64,000 bases of DNA from DAISIL01 sp036822015 (GCA_036822015.1 DAISIL010000003.1:41656-105655); one strand, 5' to 3'. Positions 32,069 through 42,328 are shown, counted from the first letter of the stretch. Translations and numbers: made by a program. Notes: generated by a model not told the origin, from the letters alone.

Positions 32069-35000
32069 AGCATCACCTGCCTATATCTCTTTTTTTGATG
32101 GTCTGCGGGTTACTGATAAGGATTCCTGCTTTGCAAGGACAGCCAGACAACGGAACGCCGCTCATGCAGCAGTACAGCAAAAAAGAGTATCAGGCCCATG
32201 CAAGAAATTTTAGTATCATCGAAGGGAAAGACGGGCGTGTGTATCTCGGTAACTCCAACGGGTTGTTGGTTTATGATGGCATAGCGTGGCAGATGATCGC
32301 TGAAAACCTTATCGCGGTACAGATGGACGCTCACTCACCCGAACGGATGTATGTAGCTGCTTACGATGATCTGGGCTATCTGGAAGCTACCGATAGCGGG
32401 TCTTTCGTCTTTGAGTCCCTGGCCGATAAACTCCCTGATTCAGAAAAAGAAGTAGTTTTTGTAACCAATGTTGTCCGGCTTAAGCAGTACGTGTATTTTG
32501 CGGGCGAGGATGTTTTGTATGCCTACGATACCACCGACCGGTCTTTTGTCGTGCATCGCAGCGATCATATCGAAGGACTTGTGAACTACCAGGATACGGT
32601 CTATCTGGTGGACATCAACAAGGGGTTTTGTCGTATGGAGGGTACCCGTATTGTTGTCGTAGATAGCACCTTTGAAAACGAAGAGGGCATCAGGGGCATC
32701 TATCCAACAAACCAGAAAGGGCAATTTTTGATCGTAACCACCCAGGGGTTGCTACACTATGATCGCACGGGATTGCATCCCTTGATGACCGAAGCCGATG
32801 ATATTTTTAGACGTGATGCCATCTATACCAGTACCTACACCCAAAGCCGCGATGGTACTTTTTTCTATATCATCGGTACGTCTAATCAAGGGGTACTGAT
32901 CCTGGACGAAAACGGAAAACAGTGGTACCATATTCGTACAGATAATGGATTGATAAACAACAATATAGCTGATCTGTGTGTCGATCAACAAGGCTTCCTT
33001 TGGGTAGCGACCGGCAACGGCATCACCAAAGTTGCGCTGCACCATCCTTACACGTCTTTTGGTCAGCGCATCGAAAACAGTGTGTTGGACATTCTCCACA
33101 CTCAGGCTGGTGAGCGTTATGTGGCTACCAATACCGGACTACTGATCCAAGAAGGCGAGCAGTTTGTGCCGCTACCCGAGACGGTAGGTACACAATGCTG
33201 GCAACTGCATCCCTTCAGGGATCAGGTGGTGTTGGCGGGAGGAAACTTTGGTTTTTATTACATCCGTGATGGGCAAGTACGCCAAAACGTCTCTCAGTCA
33301 TGGGCAACGATGTCTGTGGAGGTATCCAGACGGAGGCCTCATCGCCTTTATCAGTCCTGCTATCAGGGTTTTTATTTGCTTGACTATCAAGAGCAAGCGG
33401 ATACTTTTCGTGTCGTCAAGCAAGTGGAGGCTTTTGATAGTCTGATTTCCCGTTCGGTGGTGGAGGATACGATGGGCAATGTATGGGTAGGTGCGATCGG
33501 GAAAGGCTTTTTTCGCTTCCGGTGGGATAAGCCCGATAGCGTTACCCGGCACATCAAAGGGCTAGACGACCTAAGCCGCTGCTATGTGTGGGAGGATCAA
33601 GGAATGTTATTTTTTACAACCAGAGATGGTATCTTTCAGTATGATGCCGAGCAGGATCGCTTTGTTTCTTTTACCCCAGACTGGATGAAGGCTTTGCCCG
33701 AAGGCATCAAAGCCTATTATTTTTACACCGATCAAAACCAAAACGTTTGGCTGGCTGCTTATGGCTTGCGGCTCTCGAAGCTACCCAAGGGAGCCTACCG
33801 CTGTGATACCCTGCTTTTGGAGGCTTTTACGAGTAATGTCTATGCGTTTCATAGTCAAGGAGATAGTATTTTTTGGATGGGCAATGACGATGGGTTATTT
33901 GCCTATCACCCCTCCTGGGATTTCGCCCTGCCTCAGAAAGCCTTTCGGACGATGCTTTATCCTCCGGTCTTTGAGGGCTTGCCCGTAACATCTGGGGGTA
34001 ACCGTGAGCTACCCTACGCAAACAACAGCGTTCGTTTTGATGCACGCGCCCTTTCGTTTTTGAATGAATCAGAGAACAGCTATCAATTTTCGCTCATCAA
34101 GGATGGAAAAATAAGTGCCACAGACTGGACAAAAGAGCCATTCAAGGAGTACACCAACCTCTGGGAGGGGCCTTATACGTTACGGGTGCAAGCCCGTGAT
34201 GCACTTGGGCGCATGGGTGTTCCGGTCGAGTATGGGTTTGTGATCCGTCCGCCGGCATATCGTACCACGCTGGCTTATGTGTTGTATGCGGTCTTGATGA
34301 GCTTGGGGATATGGCTCGCCATTTGGCTCAACAGCAGGCGTTTACGGAGAGCCAACGAACGTCTAGAGCAGACCGTAAGAGAGCGTACCTCCGAAATCCA
34401 GCAACAAAAAGAAGAAATCAGCATCCAGGCCGAAGCCCTCCAGGATGCCCTTGCCCTTGCCCAAACCCGCAAAAAAGAGATCGAAGCACAGCACCGCAAA
34501 ATATCGGATAGCATCGTGTATGCCGAGCGTATCCAATAAGCCATGTTACCTTTTGAGGAACGGATACGGCTTTCAGTCGATGAGCTACTGGTGTTGTTCT
34601 TGCCACGAGATGTCGTCTCGGGAGATTTTTATTGGTTCTTTGATACGGCTCATCGGTAGGCTTACGGGCTTACTTCGGAGCAAGAAAAAAAGATGGCTAC
34701 CGGAGAACGCTGTATCGTTATGATCCTGGCCGATTGTACCGGACACGGTGTACCAGGAGCATTTATGTCCATGATTGGTAATGAGTTACTGAACCAGATC
34801 GTTACCGTGATGGGCTGTTATGCCCCCGATCTGATCCTGGAAAAGCTAGATGAAGGCATTCGTTATGCCTTACAGCAAACCACGAGCGGCAACCGCGATG
34901 GTATGGATGTAGCAGTGTGTAGTATTTTTCCTGAACGCGGCAAGGCTTATTTTGCAGGGGCTGCCCGTCCCTTGTGTTACGTCCAGGGCAACCAACTCAA

Positions 35001-35325
35001 GATGCTGGCCGGCACCAGGCGTGGGCTTGGCGGCCAACAATATGGTAAGCGACAAATAGCCTTCCAGGAACACGAAATCATCCTCGATCAGCCAACCAAA
35101 TTCTACCTTTTTTCCGATGGCTATCCAGATCAGTTTGGGGGTAAGCAAGGACGCAAACTGACCACTAAGCAATTTGTGGCGCAACTGGCCAAGGGAATTG
35201 ATTTGCCCATGTCCGAGCAGCAAACGCAGTTATTGCAGATGCTCCACGACTGGAAAGGCGACCAGCGACAGATTGATGACATTCTTGTCTTTGGTATCTC
35301 CCTCAATGGATCGGGTACGCATTGA
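32065..35325 (+). pseudogene. Beta-propeller/Y_Y_Y sensor with SpoIIE phosphatase, split by two in-frame stops
   Basis: The frame from ATG 32065 encodes a signal peptide (about 1-26), a two-component-regulator-type beta-propeller (about 40-640), a Y_Y_Y domain (about 650-720), a transmembrane helix (about 735-757) and a coiled coil ending in SIVYAERIQ. Here TAA (34537-34539) stops translation after 824 residues. The same frame continues with AMLPFEERIR... LPRDVVSGDFYWF, hits TAG (34657-34659), then runs open through DCTGHGVPGAFMSMIGNELL to TGA at 35323-35325. Replacing each stop by one amino acid restores a normal SpoIIE sensor of about 1086 residues. Frame is unbroken, so these are point changes (CAA to TAA and, for example, CAG to TAG), not indels. 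The second part could restart at ATG 34693 but would lack the first PP2C strands. TAG and TAA serve as ordinary stops elsewhere, so recoding is unlikely. Confidence 0.85.
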
Positions 35326-36433
35326 ACCAGCAGGGCAAAGCACCGTTGTTGAGGTTATGCTGCTCGCTCGATTTGAGTCCCAGTTGATTCATGGCCGTCT
35401 GATTAGAACTGATGACCCAGGCTGTGTAGCCTTTGTAGTGTTCTTTGAGGTGCTTGCCTAGCCGCCCATAAAAGTCCTGGATGTCTTCTAGCTCATCTTC
35501 GTTTTCGGGTTCGAGGCGTTCGCCATAAGGAGGGTTCACGACGACGATGCCTTTGCCCTGTGGCGGGAAGCGATCTTCAAAGTCCTTGATACTCAATCGT
35601 ACATCCTCATCTACCTTTGCTCTTACTAGGTTTTGGCTGGCAATCTCGATGCTGGAGTCGTCGATGTCTGATCCCACGATCAGGTACTCAAACTCACGCT
35701 CTTGTGCATGGACATCCCGTTTTACTTTTCGCCATAGGGCCCTGTCGTAGTTGAGCCATCCCATGAACCCGAAATGACTGCGTTGGCGTTGCGGGGGGAG
35801 GTTGCGGGCCATCATGGCAGCCTCTACGAGTATCGTCCCTGAGCCACAAGTGAAATCGACCAGGTGCATTTGTCCCGCCCAGCCGGCTAGTTTGAGCAAG
35901 CCGGCCGCCAGCACTTCGTTGAGTGGTGCTTCGTTGCCTTCCAGGCGATACCCACGCCGATGCAAGGAGTCGCCCGAGCTGTCCAGTGAAACCGAACAAG
36001 TGGAACCGTTGATGTGGATATGAACTTGCATATCCGGGTTTTCTACGTCCACCGAAGGGCGAAAGCGATACTTTTCCCTGAACTGATCCACGATCGCATC
36101 TTTGGTTTTGAGGGCCGCATATTGCGAGTGCGTGAAGACTTCGGAATTAACCGTACTGCTAACGGCTAGCGTACCCGTAGAAGAAAGCCAGGCTGTCCAG
36201 TCCACCTCCCGAACGCCATCGTATAGCTCCATTTCGTTGGTGGCCGAAAACTGGTGCAGGGGCATCAGGATGCGAATGGCGGTTCGGAGGCAGTAGTTCG
36301 CTTGATACAGCAATCGAAGATCGCCCTCAAAAGAAACGGCGCGTAGTTGTTGGGTAACCTGGGTCGCACCTAAGTCCTCTAGTTCTTTGGCGAGTAGGGG
36401 TTCAAGACCCGAGAGGGTTGTAGCAATAAACAT
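35303..36433 (-). CDS. rlmL: THUMP-domain 23S rRNA N2-guanosine methyltransferase
   Basis: A 376-residue RNA methyltransferase of the RlmL N-terminal type. A ferredoxin-like and THUMP region (about 1-160) precedes the Rossmann methyltransferase domain with DFTCGSGTILVEAAMM (SAM motif I), GSDIDDSSIEIA and the catalytic NPPYGERL. It modifies guanine N2 in 23S rRNA (the position equivalent to G2445) in E. coli; Bacteroidota homologs lack the RlmK half. Its 3' end overlaps the converging phosphatase by 23 bases. A promoter is at 36490-36457. Confidence 0.9.
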   Translation of the reverse strand: MFIATTLSGLEPLLAKELEDLGATQVTQQLRAVSFEGDLRLLYQANYCLRTAIRILMPLHQFSATNEMELYDGVREVDWTAWLSSTGTLAVSSTVNSEVFTHSQYAALKTKDAIVDQFREKYRFRPSVDVENPDMQVHIHINGSTCSVSLDSSGDSLHRRGYRLEGNEAPLNEVLAAGLLKLAGWAGQMHLVDFTCGSGTILVEAAMMARNLPPQRQRSHFGFMGWLNYDRALWRKVKRDVHAQEREFEYLIVGSDIDDSSIEIASQNLVRAKVDEDVRLSIKDFEDRFPPQGKGIVVVNPPYGERLEPENEDELEDIQDFYGRLGKHLKEHYKGYTAWVISSNQTAMNQLGLKSSEQHNLNNGALPCWFNAYPIH

Positions 36434-36456
36434 TTAATCAAGGCTAGTATAGTGTG

Positions 36457-36490
36457 CAAAACTAACCAAAAAATCTTAATCTTATCCAAA
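36457..36490 (-). promoter_or_regulatory. rlmL promoter
   Basis: TTTG (36490-36487), a 22-base spacer and a perfect TAGTTTTG (36464-36457) on the minus strand, ending 23 bases before ATG 36433. Confidence 0.6.
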
Positions 36491-36509
36491 TAATCCCCTA
36501 AAAAAAGGA

Positions 36510-37628
36510 TCAATTTGCTCCTTCTGCCAAGCCCTGCAAAGGACTACCAGGCTTTACATACCCTCGAATCTTCTCATAGGGCAAAAACAATTCAAAATCG
36601 CCCATGGCACGGGGGGCAATCGTCCCGATGTTGTAGTGAAACGAGATGCCCGTATTGCGGAGGGCAAAATTTTGGTTGAGCGTGAAATGATCTTCAGGAA
36701 AATTGATCCCCTCCTCCAAAAACGACGTGCCTTCTCGGAAGCCGTAATGTTGGCGAAAGTACTGCTCGGCTAGCTGCTCGAAAGCGGGCAAATGCTGCTC
36801 AGCAATCACATCAGAGAGCCGCAACACATGACCCGTTTTTAGATCAAAATTGACATAAAAGATGTTTTCCGTAGGGTGCGCTCCCCCTTCATAGATAATT
36901 TCTACAAACTCAAGGGCAACAATATGAGACTTATTCGTAACTACTAGAATTTTGTGTTTGTTTTCCCAGATAGGCAGTGCTGTGGTGTCCTCATGGTCGG
37001 CTTCCATTTCTTTGTAGCGGCGCAGGAAGTCATCCAGGAAGGCCGTATGATCGGTGAAGTTAGAGAGCCGGCTGTTGGGGTGCTGGTAGTTGAGGATGTG
37101 GCTGTTGATGTAGGCATTGATGGGCGCAACGCCGGCGTGCGTGTAGGGGTGTTTGGTCTGGAGTTGGGCCAGGATGAGTTCAATCTCTGCGCGTGCTTTG
37201 TAGTGCTTGTACTCGTGAAGAAGTTGTATGGGTATGCTGCCATCGGGGTAGCTTTCTTTGAGCTTAAAATACTTTCTGTCAGAGGATTGTATATCCAGCC
37301 ACTCTACGCTAAACTCCGTATCGCTTTCGGGAGTAAGGGTAAGGGTAGCGATGAGTTGATCTTCGCCGGTACTTGGGTTGAAGACCGTCTCCTCGAGCAG
37401 GAATGCACCGCTTTTGAGGACAAAGCCGCTCAGCTCACCTTTTTTCTGGCTTCCTCCCTGGACAAAATGCCCCTCGAGTTCGCTACCGAGCCGGATTAAG
37501 TCTAACTCCAAATAGAAGCCTGGTTGCTGTGCATACAGCTTTTTATAAAAAAAAGACTTGGTTTGGGCTTGCGTAGCCAGGGCAGCACCGATCATCAGGG
37601 ACACAAGGAAGCAGATTACTGGTTTCAT
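36510..37628 (-). CDS. DUF3298 domain exported protein
   Basis: A 372-residue protein with a signal peptide (about 1-22, ALATQAQ). The N-terminal half is a beta-rich region of unknown type. The C-terminal part (about 210-365) is a DUF3298/RsiV-type fold, with a YEGGAHPTENIFYVNFDLKTG motif, GFREGTSFLEEGINFPEDHF and FHYNIGTIAPRAMGDFELFLPY. The related RsiV binds lysozyme in Firmicutes; nothing here shows that. It begins 12 bases after the universal stress gene on the same strand, so the two are likely cotranscribed. Confidence 0.8.
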   Translation of the reverse strand: MKPVICFLVSLMIGAALATQAQTKSFFYKKLYAQQPGFYLELDLIRLGSELEGHFVQGGSQKKGELSGFVLKSGAFLLEETVFNPSTGEDQLIATLTLTPESDTEFSVEWLDIQSSDRKYFKLKESYPDGSIPIQLLHEYKHYKARAEIELILAQLQTKHPYTHAGVAPINAYINSHILNYQHPNSRLSNFTDHTAFLDDFLRRYKEMEADHEDTTALPIWENKHKILVVTNKSHIVALEFVEIIYEGGAHPTENIFYVNFDLKTGHVLRLSDVIAEQHLPAFEQLAEQYFRQHYGFREGTSFLEEGINFPEDHFTLNQNFALRNTGISFHYNIGTIAPRAMGDFELFLPYEKIRGYVKPGSPLQGLAEGAN

Positions 37629-37640
37629 GATTTTATTGGA

Positions 37641-38474
37641 TTAGTTATCTTTGATGACAAGAATGGGTACATCTACACTTTGTGCTACTTTTTGGGCAGT
37701 AGGTCGATACTGGAAGGCGCGTTCAAGAAATGTATGTGTGCGGGTTTGCATGATGAGCAAATCTGTTGGTTGCTGGGATAGATAATCTTCGATTCCCTTC
37801 ACGACATCGGCGCACTCAAGGATGGTCGTCTGGATGTCGCGCTCGAGGGTATCGGAAAGAAAAGCCTGTAAGTTTTTCATCTCCTCCTGGGGGGGAGTCT
37901 TTTTGTTCTTTTCGGACTGGATATGCAGGCAAGCAATCTGGCTATCAAATTGCTCTATAAAACCTTCCAAAAAAGGCAGAATACCCTCCGTGGGGCGTAC
38001 CAGATCGGTTGCATAAACGATTTGACCAAAGGAGACCTCTGACACTTCTTCTTGTTCTTCTTGCGATTTTTGGGGAACTTTTAGGAGCGGGCAAGGTAGG
38101 TCTTTGATGATTTGGAGGAGTTTAATATCCAGGAAGCCATCTACCACGTGATTGGGCACCACGATCAGCGAAAAATCGTAGTCGCGGAGCAGCCTGTCCC
38201 ATACTCGGGCGTGTGCCTCATGCGAGATGTGATAGACGACCTCGTGATCTGTTGCTTTGGGCGGAATCAGGGCATGGAGTTTTTGTTGGGCTTCTTGCTG
38301 CAACTCGTCTAGTCGCTTGCGGTACATGTACTGATTACCACCTGCGGGCTGTAGCATCGTAAAAGGATGATAAACAACAAGTCTGGATTGATGATACCGC
38401 GCCAGGCTTACGGCTGCTGCCGCCGCAGAAAGAGACTGATCTGATAAGTCCGTAGCAAAAAGTATCGTTTCCAT
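37641..38474 (-). CDS. uspA: Tandem universal stress protein
   Basis: A 277-residue protein with two UspA units (about 1-140 and 150-277). Each begins with a hydrophobic strand and an adenine-binding-type loop (TILFATDLSDQS and QIVYATDLVRPT). I see no strong ATP-binding GxxGxxxxGS at the C-terminal ends. ATG 38474 is chosen over a GTG 42 bases earlier. It follows the third SpoIIE gene by 58 bases on the same strand. Usp proteins respond to starvation and stress; the target is unknown. Confidence 0.85.
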   Translation of the reverse strand: METILFATDLSDQSLSAAAAAVSLARYHQSRLVVYHPFTMLQPAGGNQYMYRKRLDELQQEAQQKLHALIPPKATDHEVVYHISHEAHARVWDRLLRDYDFSLIVVPNHVVDGFLDIKLLQIIKDLPCPLLKVPQKSQEEQEEVSEVSFGQIVYATDLVRPTEGILPFLEGFIEQFDSQIACLHIQSEKNKKTPPQEEMKNLQAFLSDTLERDIQTTILECADVVKGIEDYLSQQPTDLLIMQTRTHTFLERAFQYRPTAQKVAQSVDVPILVIKDN

Positions 38475-38532
38475 AGTTGTTGTGAGTAAGTGGTTAGTTA
38501 TCGGTAAGTGTCCCAAACACTACGCCAAAAAA

Positions 38533-41208
38533 TCATATTCTTACGCCGATTACGGTAATATCGTCGCGTTGCTCTTCTCCTTTTTTGTGTTCGGCCAGGA
38601 GTTCGCCCAGGCGATAGTGTTGCATGGTCATGGGTAAGAACTGAATTTCTTTGAGGAGACCATGAAAGCGATGCCGTCCGATCTTTTGTTTTTTGTCATT
38701 GTTCTGATCCATGTACCCATCGGTGGAGAGGTAGAGTTGTTCGCCCTCCTGGAGGGTGAATGTCGTTTGTGTAAACTCGTTTTTCTGTGGGCGAATGCCC
38801 CCGATGGAGAGTCGATCTCCGCGCAGCAAGATCACTTTTTCTTTTTGGGTATAAAAGATAGCCGATTTTGCGCCAGCAAAGGTAACCTCCACCTCGCCTG
38901 ATGCTTCAAGGGGGGCAGAGATGCGGCAGAGGGATAAATCCATGCCGTCGGTGTTTTGTCCTTTGTTTTGTTGGAGCAGATGGATGACCCCTCGGTTGAG
39001 TTCGGAGAGAATGCGGGCTGGCTCTCGGTGGCCCTGCTCGTTGATGATTTGGTTCAGGAGGCTATGCCCGACCATCGACATAAACGCCCCCGGAACGCCA
39101 TGTCCCGTACAATCGACGACAGCCAAAAACGCATATCCGCCCGCCCGCGTTACCCAATAAAAATCACCCGAGACCAAATCGCGGGGCATGAAGATCACGA
39201 AGTGTTCCCGAAACAGTTCTGTCAGTAATTCGGCTTGGGGTAGGATTGCCTGCTGCACCGTTTGTGCATAACGTAAGCTGCTCATAATCTGGTAGTTTTG
39301 GGCGTTCATCTGTTCGTTGATGTGGGCGATGCGCTCGTAGGAGCGGGCGTTATCGAGGCTGACGGCCAGAAACTGCCCGAGGCTTTTGAGCATATCGAGT
39401 TGTTCGTACGAGAACGCATGTTTTTTGGTATGTTGGAGCGAAAGTACCCCAATGACGGACTTACGGGTACTTAACGGCAAGTAAATCAGGGATTCTATGC
39501 CGGGATGCTCCTGGGCGGGTGGCGCCTGGCCGATGTACTTTTGGTAGTCTTTGCGGTAGTCGTTGAGGAGCAGTTCGCGGTTCTCTTCCAGGACAAAGGC
39601 CAGCAGGCGGTTTTGGCGAAAGAGCGATACCCGCTGCCCTTCTCGGGCTTCGTCTAGCCACCGTTCATCGACAAACCAAACCTCCTTGCGCTGGGGATAA
39701 TAGATGCCAACCCCAAAGCCTTCTGCCTCAACAAAACTTTGGATGCTTTGGTAGGCAATCTCGATGATCTCTTCCTGATAAAGGGAGGAGCTAAGTTTTT
39801 CGCCGATTTCTTTGAGTACCTTGAACTGCTTGTAGGTCTGGGCGGCAAGGTCTTTTTGGGCTTTGATGAGCGAAGACTTCATGCTCATCTCGTCGTTTTG
39901 GAGTTGGAGTTCTTCTTTTTGATCGCTCAAGACTTGCAGGACTTGCTGTAGGCGTTGGTTTTTTTCCTCTAGCATACGGGTACGGATGCGGAGTTCGTTT
40001 TGTTGGCGGTCAATTTCAAAAGATTGTTTTTCAATGGTTTGCTGGCTCTGTTGGAGGTCTTTCTCTTGCTCCCGGAGTCGAATGTGCAAGCCCGAAAGAC
40101 GCGCCTCGAGGAGGCGTTGGCGCATTTGCGCTTCTTTGTCTGGGCCGATGAAGTACCGCTGCCAAAGCAGATAAGTACCCATCGTTGCTCCCACGATCAG
40201 TGAAGCGGGCCAGTACAAATCCAGAAACGGATGCAGGGGCGCATCAAGCCACCAGGCCAGCAGCAGCCCGCCGCCCAGCAGATACNNNNNNNNNNCCCCC
40301 TGCCCTGCCAGCAAGACCGGAAATCCCCGCATAAAAACCAACCCCCAAAGCCCCCAAAGCAACAGCACCAACAACGAAAGCAACGTAAAATACCCCGACC
40401 CCAACACCGCCGCCATCAGGGGCAGCAGCAACAGCACCAACGACCAACGTGCGATCTGGTAGCGCGTCGGAGAAAGATAAGCCTGCCAAAACAACTGCCA
40501 CGAGAGACCATTGCCCAGCAGCAAGCCCCAAATCAAGGTCTCGGCCCACGAGGGATAACGCCACAAGAAGCCCCCGTGCAGCCACGTGGCCAACAAGCCG
40601 CTCAAGAGATACACCGATAAAAACAAGGCCGGATAACTCAACTGCCAACGCCCCCAAAGACCCACCCCCAAAAATAACAACGCTCCCATCCCCGCCAACA
40701 AAGACATCCCCCGAACGCTGTGGTTTTCCCAAACCAAATAGTGATCCACCCGCTCGAGGTACAAGCAGCGATACGGACAAAGGCTGTGCAATGGACGTAT
40801 TTTGAGCAAGAACCGGAGGCTATCCTGTCCCGAATCCACCGAAAACCGGCTCACAAAACCACCAAAAGCCGGACGCACGTCCAGCGGAAGCCACCGATTT
40901 CCCACCCACCGATAGACCTCCAATAACTCTCCCGTCTGATGCCTGAGCTGAAAACTCCCCGTACTTATCCCCAATTCAGCCACCGAAAGCCGCACCCGAA
41001 ACCAAGCATCCCCCGAGATACCCGAAGGCGCGTCCCCAAAATCAGCGGGAGAACCATCCACCAGACCTCTGATACTCACGGCTGGCGACCCTACATACAC
41101 CTCCAGTGCATCGCCTAGCCGCCAGGCACGCTCCTCGGCCTGAACCGCCGTGAACCAGCCGCCCAAAAAAAACACAAAAAAGTAGTACCATCCATTCGTA
41201 CCGTACAT
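38533..41208 (-). CDS. 7TM sensor, GAF, SpoIIE/PP2C phosphatase with an assembly gap
   Basis: About 891 residues as assembled. A signal peptide (1-24) is followed by a periplasmic DISMED2-like domain (about 35-165) and a 7TMR-DISM region (about 170-345). A long coiled coil (about 355-460) leads to a GAF domain (about 475-640) and a SpoIIE PP2C domain (about 665-890) with FMPRDLVSGDFYW and AVVDCTGHGVPGAFMS. The N gap (40286-40295) falls in the TM region near residue 305. The motif YLSTDGYMDQN marks the last metal-binding region. Frame is preserved as written, but missing bases may be more. It is likely upstream of the Usp/DUF3298 pair on the minus strand. Confidence 0.88.
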   Translation of the reverse strand: MYGTNGWYYFFVFFLGGWFTAVQAEERAWRLGDALEVYVGSPAVSIRGLVDGSPADFGDAPSGISGDAWFRVRLSVAELGISTGSFQLRHQTGELLEVYRWVGNRWLPLDVRPAFGGFVSRFSVDSGQDSLRFLLKIRPLHSLCPYRCLYLERVDHYLVWENHSVRGMSLLAGMGALLFLGVGLWGRWQLSYPALFLSVYLLSGLLATWLHGGFLWRYPSWAETLIWGLLLGNGLSWQLFWQAYLSPTRYQIARWSLVLLLLPLMAAVLGSGYFTLLSLLVLLLWGLWGLVFMRGFPVLLAGQGXXXXYLLGGGLLLAWWLDAPLHPFLDLYWPASLIVGATMGTYLLWQRYFIGPDKEAQMRQRLLEARLSGLHIRLREQEKDLQQSQQTIEKQSFEIDRQQNELRIRTRMLEEKNQRLQQVLQVLSDQKEELQLQNDEMSMKSSLIKAQKDLAAQTYKQFKVLKEIGEKLSSSLYQEEIIEIAYQSIQSFVEAEGFGVGIYYPQRKEVWFVDERWLDEAREGQRVSLFRQNRLLAFVLEENRELLLNDYRKDYQKYIGQAPPAQEHPGIESLIYLPLSTRKSVIGVLSLQHTKKHAFSYEQLDMLKSLGQFLAVSLDNARSYERIAHINEQMNAQNYQIMSSLRYAQTVQQAILPQAELLTELFREHFVIFMPRDLVSGDFYWVTRAGGYAFLAVVDCTGHGVPGAFMSMVGHSLLNQIINEQGHREPARILSELNRGVIHLLQQNKGQNTDGMDLSLCRISAPLEASGEVEVTFAGAKSAIFYTQKEKVILLRGDRLSIGGIRPQKNEFTQTTFTLQEGEQLYLSTDGYMDQNNDKKQKIGRHRFHGLLKEIQFLPMTMQHYRLGELLAEHKKGEEQRDDITVIGVRI
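40286..40295. other. Assembly gap
   Basis: Ten N bases in the 7TM region of the minus-strand SpoIIE gene. The surrounding sequence is CA/CC-rich and repetitive, a likely cause of assembly failure. Confidence 0.95.
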
Positions 41209-41289
41209 CGCTCGAAGCTCCCTTCACCTAATTTCATTTTTTTCTTTTCAAGAATCTTTCCAAATCTAGGGAAAACTTGATACCTTACG

Positions 41290-41297
41290 TAACTTTG
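41290..41297 (+). promoter_or_regulatory. -7 element of the YD-like/sixA/GSCFA cluster
   Basis: A perfect TAACTTTG 23 bases before ATG 41321. No -33 TTG is found at 17-23 bases. Confidence 0.4.
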
Positions 41298-41320
41298 AAG
41301 CAAAAAACAAGGGTAAGATC

Positions 41321-42328
41321 ATGTGGCAACTCCTAACAGGACTACTATTGATTTGGGCAACAACTACCGAAGACCGCCCGATGGCAGCGGTAGAGTGGTG
41401 TATGGAATGGAAAAAAAAAGGCAATGCCGCCAAAGGACACCTCCTACGCGCACGCCAGTACAACCGCGACGGACAACTCAAACAAGAGCATGATTACGTC
41501 CGCAACCACGTACGGCACCTCGAGTACGATACCACCGGTACGCTCACACGGGAGCGTGGGCAGGTAGCCGATCAGTTCAGGTACGAAATCCGCTACGATT
41601 CGGCACTCGTCCTCCGTACAGAGTTTGACCAGAAGACCGAAGAGGTGCGCAAAGTGTATCACTTTTACGATGCAGCAGGGCGGCTTTATGATGAGCGGCA
41701 CTACAAAAACGATAAGGTACACCTCCACATCAGCTACAAACACGACCCCGAGCGCGGATGGCTCAACGAAATCTTGTACCACCGAATGCCCTGGACAGAT
41801 GAGGTCATCGTCAAGCGTACCCGCCTCAACTACGACAACCAGACCGGACAGCTACGCAGCAAGTACGAGTACGACTACGAGGGGCTGCTCGTCGAGGAGA
41901 CCTACCTCGAGTACCAATACGGCACACGCCTGGCCGCCAAAAAGGTCATCACCCACCACAACGCCGAGCAAGTCCATTACGAAGAAAAATATACCGCCTT
42001 CGGTAAGCCCGAAGAAACCATCCACGACATCCCGCACCGCAACCAGCGCACCCAAACCAAGTTCAGCTACGACAGCGATCACCGACTGGTACGCATCACC
42101 CAAACCATCCTGCAAGACGACCTCCCCCAGCGCATCACGGTTACGCACCACCGCTACACCCCCGAAGGAAAACCCCTCGAGGTCTCCACCGAGACCAAAG
42201 CCCTCGACGGCAGCCGTATCGCTCACCGCACCCTCACCTACGATACCTACGGTAACCCCAAAAGCGAAGTCATCGAAGGAGCCGACGGAAGAACACAAAT
42301 CGACTATATGTATATCTACTTTCAATGA
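41321..42328 (+). CDS. Exported protein with YD/MORN-like repeats
   Basis: A 335-residue protein with a hydrophobic N-terminus (about 1-14, possible signal sequence). The body is a series of short beta-strand repeats of the type Y-D-x-x-G-x-L (for example YDTTGTLTRE, YDAAGRLYDE, YDNQTGQLRSKYEYDYEG). They resemble RHS/YD or MORN-type wedge repeats. There is no toxin domain and no C-terminal sorting domain. I infer a surface or periplasmic scaffold, but the function is unknown. It is followed 4 bases later by sixA, in an apparent operon with GSCFA and AAA genes. Confidence 0.65.
   Translation: MWQLLTGLLLIWATTTEDRPMAAVEWCMEWKKKGNAAKGHLLRARQYNRDGQLKQEHDYVRNHVRHLEYDTTGTLTRERGQVADQFRYEIRYDSALVLRTEFDQKTEEVRKVYHFYDAAGRLYDERHYKNDKVHLHISYKHDPERGWLNEILYHRMPWTDEVIVKRTRLNYDNQTGQLRSKYEYDYEGLLVEETYLEYQYGTRLAAKKVITHHNAEQVHYEEKYTAFGKPEETIHDIPHRNQRTQTKFSYDSDHRLVRITQTILQDDLPQRITVTHHRYTPEGKPLEVSTETKALDGSRIAHRTLTYDTYGNPKSEVIEGADGRTQIDYMYIYFQ

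Noticed and set aside
34537..34659. Stop-codon recoding of TAA and TAG as glutamine to explain the split phosphatase
   Set aside because: TAA and TAG end many normal genes in this window (for example cspA ends in TAG), so a genome-wide recoding does not fit.
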